Below the pieces are notes generated by a model. That model searched no databases. It was given only the letters and a program-made list of their open reading frames with translations, and had not been told where the DNA came from. Both the position numbers and the translations under genes were made by a program. Positions 1 through 7,976 of a stretch of 64,000 bases of DNA are shown here, piece by piece; the stretch's first letter is position 1; each line of letters begins with the position of its first letter. Source of the stretch: Oscillospiraceae bacterium Marseille-Q3528 (GTDB lineage Bacteria > Bacillota > Clostridia > Lachnospirales > Lachnospiraceae); assembly GCA_018223385.1 (NCBI GenBank), contig JAGTTR010000012.1, forward strand, positions 48,395-112,394, in the 5' to 3' direction.

Positions 1-1
1 T

Positions 2-1420
2 TTTCATATTTATGAGACGTATGACGGGATCCGGGAGCGGGATGAAAAAGCGCTGGTGGTGGGCTATGATATTGCCCGGTTCGTGGTGGCGGACGGACAG
101 GTGTGCGCCGGCCTTGTGGAGGCAAAGCCGGATCTGACCACCATCCGGGTGGCGCTGCAGACAACCGATTACGCGGGGCTGTATCACAGCGAGATCCGGA
201 TCGTGCCGGATACGGACGTGTATATGGTCACCGGGGAAGGCCAGACCCTCTGCCCGGCGGGGGAGGAGATCACGTTTCTGCCGGAATATCTGGACCTGGG
301 GGAGCGGATCCGGCTGGTGCCGATGGACGAAAAGGGACGTCAGACGGTGGAAACGATCCGGCGCAGTCAGGGAAATCCGTCTTACGGGGGCACGCTGGAG
401 ATCAACCGCCGGGAGGAAGGACTTCTGCTGGTGAATGAGCTGGGGCTGGAGGCCTATCTGTGCGGGGTGGTGCCCAGTGAGATGCCGTCCTCCTATGCGG
501 AGGAAGCACTGAAAGCCCAGGCGGTGTGTGCCAGAAGCTATGCTTACCAGCAGATCCGGCAGGGCCGGTATCAGGCCTACGGCGCCCATGTGGACGACAG
601 TGTGAGCTGTCAGGTGTACAACAATGTGCCGCCCCAGGAGACCACTACCCGGGCGGTGCAGGAGACAGCCGGGGAGGTGGCCTGCTATGCTGGGGAAGTC
701 ATCACGGCCTACTACTTTTCCACGTCAGGCGGCACGACGGCCAGCGGCGCTGCCTGGGGAGAAACCAACGCGGACACCCCTTATCTGGCGGCAAAGGATG
801 TGGTGGATGAAGCAGGGGAGGCTTACGAGGCACAGGAGCCCTGGTATCACTGGGAGACAGAAAACAACGGGAAAGATTACCTGACCGGCGTAGCTGACCG
901 GGTGGGCCGCCTGATGAAAAATTCGCCGGAGCTGGTGCATGTAAGGCTGAAAGATGGCAGCTATGTGCCGCTTTCGGATTGCCGGGATGCTACTATTCAG
1001 AAAAAGATCCAGGCCGGGACGCCCGGGAAGATCACGGACATCCGGGAAGGGGAGCGGCTGGACGGCGGTGTGCTGGGCAGTCTTCTGGTGGACGGAGAAA
1101 ATCTTTCGGTAAAGATTCTGACAGAATACGCCATCCGGCAGGTGCTGGGGGATACTTCCCTGACGCTGACACTGGCGGACGGCAGTACCCGCACCTGCGG
1201 TTCTCTTTTGCCCAGCGCTTTTTGCTCTCTGACAGCGGATATCCACACACCGGGCAGCGGGAAAATCACCATCACCGGCGGTGGTTACGGCCACGGCGTG
1301 GGCATGAGCCAGAACGGGGCCAACCGGATGGCCCAGGCGGGAAAGAATTACCGGGAGATCCTGGAATTTTTCTATACGGATATTACTCTTACTTGCCAGA
1401 ACTTACAAAATACGGTATGA
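2..1420 (+). CDS. SpoIID/LytB-domain protein, 5' end cut by window edge
   Basis: The reading frame is open from the first bases of the window, so the true start lies upstream; a GTG at 56 is only an internal codon. About 472 residues are visible. The stretch from about nt 440 to 790 carries the SpoIID/LytB core (GVVPSEMPSSYAEEALKAQA, then ARSYAY and TSGGTT). The C-terminus has GYGHGVGMSQNGANRMA, the conserved end of the family. SpoIID proteins are lytic transglycosylases acting on peptidoglycan; relatives with extra N-terminal regions occur outside sporulation. The N-terminal ~130 visible residues look like an all-beta extension without a motif I recognise. It is followed 33 bp later by the YihY gene on the same strand. 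Family confident; sporulation role not shown. Confidence 0.88.
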   Translation, partial: FHIYETYDGIRERDEKALVVGYDIARFVVADGQVCAGLVEAKPDLTTIRVALQTTDYAGLYHSEIRIVPDTDVYMVTGEGQTLCPAGEEITFLPEYLDLGERIRLVPMDEKGRQTVETIRRSQGNPSYGGTLEINRREEGLLLVNELGLEAYLCGVVPSEMPSSYAEEALKAQAVCARSYAYQQIRQGRYQAYGAHVDDSVSCQVYNNVPPQETTTRAVQETAGEVACYAGEVITAYYFSTSGGTTASGAAWGETNADTPYLAAKDVVDEAGEAYEAQEPWYHWETENNGKDYLTGVADRVGRLMKNSPELVHVRLKDGSYVPLSDCRDATIQKKIQAGTPGKITDIREGERLDGGVLGSLLVDGENLSVKILTEYAIRQVLGDTSLTLTLADGSTRTCGSLLPSAFCSLTADIHTPGSGKITITGGGYGHGVGMSQNGANRMAQAGKNYREILEFFYTDITLTCQNLQNTV

Positions 1421-1453
1421 TAAGCAGGATTTACAACGGAACGGGAGAAGAAG

Positions 1454-2356
1454 ATGAGGGCTGTGAAAACGATTTATCAGATTGTCTGGAATTTTATCAA
1501 GCGGATGGAACGGGACCACGTGAGTGCCTATGCGGCCCAGGCGGCTTATTTTATCATGCTTTCTTTTATCCCGATCATCATGCTGTTGCTGGCCCTTCTG
1601 AAATACACGCCGGTGACTCAGGCGGAGCTGCAGCGGATTTTCGAGGGCGGGGTGCCGGATTCGGTGTATCCCATGATCCTGCAGATCATCAATGAGGTGT
1701 ACAGCCGTTCTTCCACGCTCATCCCCATGACCGCCCTTGTCACGGTGTGGTCGGCGGGCAGAGGCGTGCTGGCACTGACAAGAGGCTTTAACTGTATTTA
1801 TAAAGTAGATGAAACCCGTAATTACGTCCGGCTGCGTATCCGTTCCTCGGGCTACACGGTGCTGTTCATCCTTTCTGTCGTATTGAGCCTGACGGTTATG
1901 GTGTTCGGTAACGCCATTCATGAGCTGTTTTCCAGTCGTCTGAAAATATTTGCACACATTACCGGGCTGATCATCAGCGTGCGGACCATCATGATGCTGT
2001 GCATCCTGGTTACTTTTTTCACATTGATCTACCGCTTTCTGCCCAACCGCAGAGGGGCACCGATCCTTCTGCAGGTGCCGGGGGCCATGTTCACGGCGGC
2101 CGCCTGGTCGGGATTCTCGTTTTTCTTCTCGATCTATGTGGATCATTTTGGAAATTATACGAGAATCTACGGCAGCCTGACGACGCTGATCGTGGTCATG
2201 CTCTGGCTGTACATCTGCATGTATATCGTCATGATCGGTGCAGCCATCAATTCCTATTATGAGGGAAAATTCAGAGAGTTCGAGGAGCGGGCCCGCCGAA
2301 GACGGTTTGTCCGCAGAGAGGCGGCAAAAGAGCCGGAGGAGCAGGTGTCTCCGTAA
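1454..2356 (+). CDS. YihY/virulence factor BrkB family membrane protein
   Basis: A 300-residue protein starting at an ATG behind a GGAGAAGAAG ribosome site. The family signature is at the N-terminus (MERDHVSAYAAQAAYFIMLSFIP). About six hydrophobic segments can be read, near residues 30-47, 85-105, 135-155, 172-195, 212-230 and 238-262, followed by an Arg/Glu-rich cytoplasmic tail. Function is not settled for this family; older names (RNase BN, BrkB) are known to be misleading. It probably shares a transcript with the SpoIID-type gene 33 bp upstream and ends at a strong hairpin terminator. Confidence 0.9.
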   Translation: MRAVKTIYQIVWNFIKRMERDHVSAYAAQAAYFIMLSFIPIIMLLLALLKYTPVTQAELQRIFEGGVPDSVYPMILQIINEVYSRSSTLIPMTALVTVWSAGRGVLALTRGFNCIYKVDETRNYVRLRIRSSGYTVLFILSVVLSLTVMVFGNAIHELFSSRLKIFAHITGLIISVRTIMMLCILVTFFTLIYRFLPNRRGAPILLQVPGAMFTAAAWSGFSFFFSIYVDHFGNYTRIYGSLTTLIVVMLWLYICMYIVMIGAAINSYYEGKFREFEERARRRRFVRREAAKEPEEQVSP

Positions 2357-2360
2357 AAAT

Positions 2361-2404
2361 AAAAGCAGCGGACGGGCAACATGCCTTTTCGCTGCTTTTT
2401 GAAA
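2361..2404 (+). terminator. intrinsic terminator after the YihY gene
   Basis: AAAAGCAGCG pairs perfectly with CGCTGCTTTT 19 bases later and runs into T residues. The A-rich left arm means it could also work for the convergent gene at 2435-2992. Confidence 0.8.
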
Positions 2405-2434
2405 GCACGGGTATTATAGTTCACACGCGGATAA

Positions 2435-2992
2435 TCAGACTTCCGCGCCGCCGTCGGTGTCCTGGCGGTTCTCTTTCAGATAATCCAGAATGTACTGGGA
2501 TACCTCCGGGGTGTCGAAGGGGACGTCGCCCAGGATCTGCCGGAATTCCCGGGTATCCAGGGTGAAGGATTTATCATCATACTGGTAATTGTACACGAAA
2601 TCGATGTTCTGGTTGAAAACGATCAGCGTGTGGATCGTGCCGCTGATGTCTCCCAGGGGCATACGGTCAATGTTGGACAGGCCGAACTGGGCGTACACGA
2701 TCGTTCCCTTGCCTGGCTCTGACCAGATGGAGAAATCACCGCCGGCGCTTAAGGCCGCCATTTTGAAAAACGGGACGCCAAGGCCTACCTTGCGGGTGCT
2801 GCGGGTGGTGTAGAAGGGGTCCTCCACGTGTTCTACCTGCTCCGGGGTCATGCCGCAGCCATTGTCCTCGATGGTCACGTCCAGCTTGTCCGCTTTCGTG
2901 TCCACACGGACGCTGATCGTGATGAGCGAAGCCTGGGCGCGGATGGAGTTCTCTGCAATATCAAGAATGTTTAGAGAGATTTCTGTCATCAT
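2435..2992 (-). CDS. HATPase_c ATP-binding protein without kinase phosphoacceptor domain
   Basis: A GHKL-type ATP-binding protein of about 185 residues. It has the N box (LDIAENSIRAQA), the G1 box (DNGCGM) and the G2 region (VGLGVPFFKMAALSAGG), but no His-containing dimerisation domain in front. An in-frame ATG lies 21 bp further upstream without a ribosome site; the ATG pair at 2992/2989 follows AAAGGA and is preferred. The last ~70 residues (from about FGLSNIDRMP) are outside the ATPase fold and may bind a partner. It is divergent from the DRTGG/hydrogenase operon, and similar ATPases accompany such hydrogenase genes in Clostridia, so a shared signalling role is inferred. Confidence 0.8.
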   Translation of the reverse strand: MMTEISLNILDIAENSIRAQASLITISVRVDTKADKLDVTIEDNGCGMTPEQVEHVEDPFYTTRSTRKVGLGVPFFKMAALSAGGDFSIWSEPGKGTIVYAQFGLSNIDRMPLGDISGTIHTLIVFNQNIDFVYNYQYDDKSFTLDTREFRQILGDVPFDTPEVSQYILDYLKENRQDTDGGAEV

Positions 2993-3071
2993 GGTTGTGT
3001 CAGTTCCTTTCATTGATTGATAATATTATAACATTTCTTTTGATAAAATGCTATCGTTATATGCAAATATA

Positions 3072-3080
3072 TGGTATGAT
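3072..3080 (+). promoter_or_regulatory. possible extended -10 promoter for the sensory hydrogenase operon
   Basis: TGG-TATGAT fits an extended -10 element about 60 bp before the first gene of the operon. No good -35 hexamer is visible, so the call is weak. Confidence 0.35.
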
Positions 3081-3140
3081 GGGAACAACAGCTAAGAGAG
3101 ATTGTGATACAGATGTGACTGGATGAGGGAGGAATACTGG

Positions 3141-3497
3141 ATGCTGTTAAGAGAAATACGGGAGCTGACGGATGCAGAGGTACTGACCGGACAGGATATG
3201 ATCGATACCTATACAGTGAAGAGCGTCTATGCGTCGGATCTGATGAGTGATGTGCTGGCGCAGGTGAAGGGACATCCGCTGCTGATCACCGGCCTGTGTA
3301 ATCCGCAGGTTATGCGTACCGCAGAGATGATGGATATTTCCTGTGTTCTTTTCGTGCGGGGAAAATGTCCTGACGAACATGTGCTGGAGCTTGCCAGAGA
3401 GCAGGGCCTTTGTGTCATGAGAACAGGCCGCATCATGTTTGAGGCATGTGGCATTTTATATGAGGCAGGTCTGTATGGAGGCGAAGAGGATGAGTGA
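3141..3497 (+). CDS. DRTGG-domain protein 1
   Basis: A protein of 118 residues resembling the small stand-alone DRTGG-domain proteins of Clostridia (LLITGLCNPQVMRTAEMMDISCVLFVRGKCPDE). An ATG 18 bp upstream is possible, but GGGAGGA sits 8 bases before the ATG at 3141, which decides the start. DRTGG domains are thought to sense or regulate, as in some CBS-domain and phosphotransacetylase proteins; the ligand is unknown. The stop overlaps the next start (ATGAGTGA), so the two are translationally coupled. A second DRTGG gene lies at 5441. Confidence 0.75.
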   Translation: MLLREIRELTDAEVLTGQDMIDTYTVKSVYASDLMSDVLAQVKGHPLLITGLCNPQVMRTAEMMDISCVLFVRGKCPDEHVLELAREQGLCVMRTGRIMFEACGILYEAGLYGGEEDE

Positions 3498-3921
3498 GAG
3501 CATTATGTCACTGCATTATGATGTCTGTGCAGATGATTTCAAGGCTGCGGGAGAAGCCAGCAGTGATGTAAAAAACAAACTGAAGGTTATGGGCTTTCCG
3601 CCGGACATTGTCCGTCGGGTGGCCATTGCCATGTACGAGGGCGAGATCAACATGGTGATCCACGCCAACGGCGGAGAGATCACGGTGGACATCACGATGG
3701 ACGAGATCATCATTGTCCTGAAGGATGTGGGCCCGGGTATCAAGGATATCGACAAAGCCATGGAGGCAGGCTATTCCACAGCCTCCGACCATATCCGTTC
3801 GCTGGGCTTTGGCGCAGGTATGGGACTTCCGAATATGAAGAAATGTTCCGATGAGATGAAGATTGATACGAAGATCGGCGTCGGCACGACGGTGACGCTG
3901 GTGATTAAGCTTCACGCATAG
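3490..3921 (+). CDS. anti-sigma-factor-like HATPase (RsbW/SpoIIAB type)
   Basis: A 143-residue GHKL ATPase. The N box is YEGEINMVIHA, the G1 box is DVGPG, and a lid with FGAGMGLPNMKKCSDEM leads to GVGTTVTLVIKL at the end. This is the layout of RsbW/SpoIIAB-type serine kinases. Upstream in-frame codons exist, but the ATG at 3490 overlaps the previous stop and has GGAGG upstream. No anti-anti-sigma (STAS) partner or sigma factor is adjacent; instead the next gene is a hydrogenase-like iron-sulfur protein, so the target may be unusual. Second HATPase of this locus. Confidence 0.78.
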   Translation: MSESIMSLHYDVCADDFKAAGEASSDVKNKLKVMGFPPDIVRRVAIAMYEGEINMVIHANGGEITVDITMDEIIIVLKDVGPGIKDIDKAMEAGYSTASDHIRSLGFGAGMGLPNMKKCSDEMKIDTKIGVGTTVTLVIKLHA

Positions 3922-3959
3922 GGAAGATGGCATGGTAATAGAAGGAAAGGAAGAAACCT

Positions 3960-5420
3960 ATGGACAAGTTTTTTCATTCTGTGTATCTGGTAGAAGAAAA
4001 CTGCACAGGCTGTTATAACTGCATCAAGCGGTGCCCGACCCAGGCGATTCGGGTGCAGGATGGGAAAGCACGGGTAAGAAGTGAGTATTGTATTGACTGC
4101 GGCGAATGCGTCAGATCCTGCAAGCAGCATGCCAAAGCATCCAAGCGGGACAAGCTGAAACGGGATCTGGTGGGAAAATACGAGTATCTGGTGGCTCTGC
4201 CCTCCCAGGCGCTGTACAGTCAGTTTAACAACCTGGACGATGTGAACATTCTGCTCACGGGACTGAAGCTGATGGGCTTCAACGATGTGGTGGAGGTGTC
4301 CGCGGCTTCCGAGGCAGTGACGGCGCGGGCAAGAAAATATATCGAAGAGCATGAGGATCTGTGGCCCATCATCAGTACGGCATGTCCGACGGTGCTGCGG
4401 CTCATCCGGGTGCGTTTTCCCAATCTGATCGAGCATCTGCTGCCGATGAACATTCCGGCGGAGGTGGCAGCCCGGTATGCGAGACGCAAGGCCATGGAGG
4501 AGACAGGTCTGCCGTCTGAGAAGATCGGCATTGTATACATATCCCCCTGCCCTTCCAAGGTCAGCTATGTGCAGGCTCCGATGGGGGTGGAGAAAAGCGA
4601 GATCGACGAGGTGCTGGGCATCAAGGATATTTACCGGATCCTGCTGCCTTATCTGAAAGAGGCCCAGAAGGAAGTGCAGCCGCTCCGGCAGGGCGGCAGC
4701 ATCGGCATCGGCTGGGGCAGAAGCGGCGGAGAAGCCCGGGCGCTGGGCATCCGGGAGTATATCGCGGCAGACGGCATCCTGTGTGTCATCAACGTGCTGG
4801 AGGACCTGGAGGACGAGAAGTTTGAGAAGGTGCCCTTCATTGAGCTGAATGCCTGCGATGGCGGCTGCGTGGGCGGTGTTCTCAACATTGAGAATCCGTT
4901 CGTAGCCCGGGCCAAGATCATGCGGTTCCAGAAGGAGCTGCCGGTGACACCGGCGGAAGAGCTGCTTCCCATTTCCGAGGCGGATGCGTGGTGGACGAAG
5001 CCGCTGGAATATGAGCCGGTGTACCAGCTGGGCAGCAATTTTATGGAGAGCATCGCCATGATGAAGAAGGTGGATGATCTGCTGAAGAAGTTCCCCGGCC
5101 TGGACTGCGGCTGCTGCGGGGCGCCGTCCTGCAAGGCGCTGGCCCAGGATATCGTGCGGGGCTATGCCACAGAGAATGCCTGCATCCACATTCTGAAAGA
5201 CCGGCTGCATCTGTTATCCCAGTATGCGGCGGAGTTTGCCAACAATGAAGTGGTGACAAAGGAAAACATGCAGGAATATATCGAGACGACGAGACAGTAT
5301 ATCAACAAGATGTCCAACGACATTGAGGCGCTGGACAACACCATCGGCGTAAGAGGCGTGCACCAGCGGGTAGAGCCCGAGACGGGAAGCGATCTGAAGC
5401 CGATGCCATCGGACGATTAG
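3960..5420 (+). CDS. putative sensory [FeFe]-hydrogenase-like protein
   Basis: A 486-residue iron-sulfur protein. Residues 15-25 and 44-54 are two ferredoxin-type 4Fe-4S motifs (CTGCYNCIKRCP; CIDCGECVRSC). Then comes the H-cluster domain in degenerate form: TACP at 140-143 where catalytic enzymes have TSCCP, so the proton-relay Cys is Ala while the cluster-ligand Cys remains; SPCPSK at 195-200 keeps the Cys and Lys; NACDGGCVGG at 298-306 keeps both Cys. A further cluster motif (CGCCGAPSC) is at 383-391, followed by a helical, likely coiled tail. The Cys-to-Ala change is known from putative sensory group C/D enzymes such as HydS. Neighbours are all regulatory (HATPase, DRTGG, PHP). Sensing rather than bulk hydrogen turnover is the inference. 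Confidence 0.85.
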   Translation: MDKFFHSVYLVEENCTGCYNCIKRCPTQAIRVQDGKARVRSEYCIDCGECVRSCKQHAKASKRDKLKRDLVGKYEYLVALPSQALYSQFNNLDDVNILLTGLKLMGFNDVVEVSAASEAVTARARKYIEEHEDLWPIISTACPTVLRLIRVRFPNLIEHLLPMNIPAEVAARYARRKAMEETGLPSEKIGIVYISPCPSKVSYVQAPMGVEKSEIDEVLGIKDIYRILLPYLKEAQKEVQPLRQGGSIGIGWGRSGGEARALGIREYIAADGILCVINVLEDLEDEKFEKVPFIELNACDGGCVGGVLNIENPFVARAKIMRFQKELPVTPAEELLPISEADAWWTKPLEYEPVYQLGSNFMESIAMMKKVDDLLKKFPGLDCGCCGAPSCKALAQDIVRGYATENACIHILKDRLHLLSQYAAEFANNEVVTKENMQEYIETTRQYINKMSNDIEALDNTIGVRGVHQRVEPETGSDLKPMPSDD

Positions 5421-5440
5421 GGAATGGAGAAAGGATCAGT

Positions 5441-5776
5441 ATGACAGTCAGAGATTTGATGGACAAAAACCTTTTTAAAGTGGAAAATACCGGGGACAAT
5501 CTGGACGCGGAGATCACCAAGCCGTTTTGCTGCGATCTTTTGAGCGTTGCCATGGGAAAAGCCCCGGCAGGCAGCTGCTGGGTGACCGTCATGGCCAACA
5601 TGAACACCCTGGCGGTGGCAGTGCTGACAGAGGTGGCCTGCATTGTGCTGGCAGAAGGGATGAAGCTGGACGACACGTGCCTGCAGAAGGCTGTACAGCA
5701 GGGGATCACAGTTTTTCAGACGGCAGAGCCGGTGTTCGATGCAGCATTAAAGGTACAGAGGCTTCTGGATGCCTGA
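5441..5776 (+). CDS. DRTGG-domain protein 2
   Basis: A 111-residue protein with the DRTGG fold (IVLAEGMKLDDTCLQKAVQQGITVFQT). It is 20 bp downstream of the hydrogenase-like gene and overlaps the PHP gene by 8 bp, so it is part of the operon. It shares the general plan of the protein at 3141-3497 but is not a close copy. A role as a small-molecule or protein-binding switch is inferred from context only. Confidence 0.75.
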   Translation: MTVRDLMDKNLFKVENTGDNLDAEITKPFCCDLLSVAMGKAPAGSCWVTVMANMNTLAVAVLTEVACIVLAEGMKLDDTCLQKAVQQGITVFQTAEPVFDAALKVQRLLDA

Positions 5777-6512
5777 GTTTGCCTATGACCTGCACATCCA
5801 TTCCTGCCTCTCCCCCTGCGGAGATGAGGATATGACCCCGGCCAACATCGTCGGGATGGCGGCCTTAAAAGGGCTGGATGTGATCGCGCTGACAGACCAT
5901 AATTCCTGCAAAAACTGTCCGGCCATCATGAAAGCGGCACAGGAGTACGGGATTTCCGTTATCCCGGGCATGGAGCTGACGACCATGGAGGAGGTGCATG
6001 TGCTGTGCCTGTTCCCGGAGCTTTCCCGGGCCATGGATTTTGATGCCTATGTGTATGAGCGGCTGCTGCCTTTTCCCAACCGGGAAGACCTGTTCGGGCG
6101 GCAGATCATTTACAATGAGAACGACGAACCGGCGGGCAAGGTGGAATATCTGCTCATCAGCAGTACCCAGATCACCTTTTCGGCGGCGCAGGACATCGTG
6201 GAGCAGTTCGGCGGCGTCATGATCCCTGCCCACATCGACAAGAATTCCAACAGCCTGCTGCACAATCTGGGGTTCATTCCCTCGGACAGTCATTTTACCT
6301 GTGCCGAGGTGGCCAATCTGGACGATCTGGAGCGATTGAAGGAAGAAAATCCCTATCTGAACGGCTGTAAGATCATCCACGATTCCGATGCCCACTATCT
6401 GGAGCACATCCATGAGCGGGAGCAGTTTCTGACGGCGGCTTCCGCAAAACCGGCGGATGTGCTGGAAGCACTCACCGGAAAATCCTTGACAAGTGGGGTG
6501 GGTGTGATATAA
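5769..6512 (+). CDS. PHP-domain metal-dependent phosphoesterase
   Basis: A 247-residue protein. The N-terminal DLHIHSCLSPCGDEDMTP and ALTDHNS give the PHP metal ligands (HxH, then DH). VIPGMELTTMEEVHVL supplies the third motif, MIPAHIDKN the fourth, and DSDAHYLEHI the C-terminal Asp/His. PHP enzymes hydrolyse phosphoesters; the substrate here is unknown. It closes the hydrogenase/DRTGG operon, and its last codons contain the promoter of the pheS T-box leader. Confidence 0.85.
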   Translation: MPEFAYDLHIHSCLSPCGDEDMTPANIVGMAALKGLDVIALTDHNSCKNCPAIMKAAQEYGISVIPGMELTTMEEVHVLCLFPELSRAMDFDAYVYERLLPFPNREDLFGRQIIYNENDEPAGKVEYLLISSTQITFSAAQDIVEQFGGVMIPAHIDKNSNSLLHNLGFIPSDSHFTCAEVANLDDLERLKEENPYLNGCKIIHDSDAHYLEHIHEREQFLTAASAKPADVLEALTGKSLTSGVGVI

Positions 6513-6513
6513 T
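6486..6513 (+). promoter_or_regulatory. promoter of the pheST T-box transcript, inside the PHP gene end
   Basis: TTGACA and TATAAT are both full consensus with a 16-bp spacer. The -35 lies within the last codons of the PHP gene and the -10 straddles its stop codon. Confidence 0.8.
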
Positions 6514-6589
6514 GAGCGCATGCGAGTCATCATGCTGGCATGGATGATGAGCGGCGAATGGAATCATATACAACATATATGACAGGCAA

Positions 6590-6816
6590 TGAAGGTGCAC
6601 AGTAGACTGTTTTTTTCCGACAGAGAGAGAGGATCATCGGCTGGAAGTCCTCCCGGGTGCAGAGAGCAGTTGAATTTCCCACCGGAGCTTCGTCCCTGAA
6701 AGCAGTAGGGGATGACGGTTTATCTGCCCGTTACGCAGAACAAGTGCCCGGACAGCGTCCGGGAATCAGGGTGGTACCGCGATGACCTCGTCCCTCTTTG
6801 GGACGGGGTCTTTCTT
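6590..6816 (+). promoter_or_regulatory. T-box leader (phenylalanine) upstream of pheS
   Basis: The leader has the AGAGAGAGGA and GCTGGAAG elements of stem I (about 6623-6648), a candidate TTC Phe specifier triplet near 6675, the T-box sequence CAGGGTGGTACCGCG at 6767-6781, and a terminator formed by ACCTCGTCCC and GGGACGGGGT ending near 6810 with T residues. Uncharged tRNA-Phe would stabilise the antiterminator and let pheST be transcribed. Confidence 0.92.
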
Positions 6817-6938
6817 ATGCGCAAGATAATGAGCAAAAAGGAGCCGTGTAAGCGGCGGAGAGCATCGACAGATGCGGTTTTGCGAATGTGCGACGGAACT
6901 GTTGCGTATGCCAAACAAGTATGAGAGGAGAAAAAGAA

Positions 6939-7958
6939 ATGAGAGATAAGCTGAACAGCATCAAAGAAGAAGCACTGAAGCAGATCCAGTCTTCCGATGC
7001 GCTGGAGAAGCTCAATGACGTGCGTGTCGCTTTCCTTGGCAAAAAGGGTGAGCTGACGGCTGTATTGAAGAGCATGAAGGAAGTGGATGCCAAGGAGCGT
7101 CCCATCATCGGCCAGATGGTGAATGAGACCCGTGCGGAGATCGAGAAAGCACTGGAAGAGACGAAGAAGCGCATGGAGGCAGCGGCCAGAGAAGAGAAGT
7201 TAAAGAATGAGGTCATCGATGTGACCCTCCCTGCCAAGAAGAATAACGTGGGACACCGGCATCCCAACACCATCGCCCTGGAAGAGGTACAGCGGATTTT
7301 CGTTGGCATGGGCTACGAAGTAGTGGAAGGCCCCGAGGTGGAGTATGACCTGTACAACTTTGAAAAACTGAATATCCCGGCCAACCATCCGGCCAAGGAT
7401 GAGCAGGATACGTTCTATATCAACAAGGACATCGTACTGAGAACCCAGACCTCCCCGGTACAGGCGCGGATCATGGAGCAGGGCAAGCTTCCCATCCGTA
7501 TGATCGCCCCCGGCAGAGTGTTCCGTGCCGATGAGGTGGATGCCACCCATTCCCCGTCCTTCCATCAGATCGAGGGACTGGTGGTGGACAAGAATATCAC
7601 CTTTGCAGACCTGAAAGGCACCCTGGAGGTATTTGCCAAGGAGCTGTTCGGTGAGAATACGAAGACCAAATTCCGCCCCCATCACTTCCCGTTCACGGAG
7701 CCTAGTGCAGAGATGGATGTGTCCTGCTTCAAGTGCGGCGGCAAGGGCTGCCGGTTCTGTAAGGGCGAGGGCTGGATCGAGATCCTGGGCTGCGGTATGG
7801 TACATCCTCACGTATTTGAGATGTGCGGCATCGACCCGGAGGAGTACACCGGCTTTGCTTTCGGTGTGGGCCTGGAGCGAATCGCGCTGCTGAAATATGA
7901 GATCGACGACATGAGACTGCTGTACGAGAATGACATGCGTTTCCTGAAGCAGTTCTAG
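6939..7958 (+). CDS. pheS: phenylalanyl-tRNA synthetase alpha subunit
   Basis: A 339-residue subunit that carries the catalytic core for Phe-tRNA formation, working as an alpha2beta2 tetramer in the cytosol. The N-terminal ~85 residues form the tRNA-binding coiled coil. The class II core follows, with [17 protein letters not shown] motif 2 (here [13 protein letters not shown]), [14 protein letters not shown], and motif 3 near the end ([16 protein letters not shown]). A Cys-rich stretch ([12 protein letters not shown]) is typical of many bacterial PheS proteins. In-frame codons upstream of 6939 exist, but GAGAGGAG precedes this ATG. It is controlled by the T-box and is 18 bp before pheT. Confidence 0.97.
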   Translation: MRDKLNSIKEEALKQIQSSDALEKLNDVRVAFLGKKGELTAVLKSMKEVDAKERPIIGQMVNETRAEIEKALEETKKRMEAAAREEKLKNEVIDVTLPAKKNNVGHRHPNTIALEEVQRIFVGMGYEVVEGPEVEYDLYNFEKLNIPANHPAKDEQDTFYINKDIVLRTQTSPVQARIMEQGKLPIRMIAPGRVFRADEVDATHSPSFHQIEGLVVDKNITFADLKGTLEVFAKELFGENTKTKFRPHHFPFTEPSAEMDVSCFKCGGKGCRFCKGEGWIEILGCGMVHPHVFEMCGIDPEEYTGFAFGVGLERIALLKYEIDDMRLLYENDMRFLKQF

Positions 7959-7976
7959 GAAAGGGAGGAAGAACAG

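Noticed and set aside
3912..5210. Long minus-strand open frame opposite the hydrogenase-like gene
   Set aside because: It is a codon-bias shadow of a gene with clear iron-sulfur motifs; its own translation has no family signal or ribosome site.
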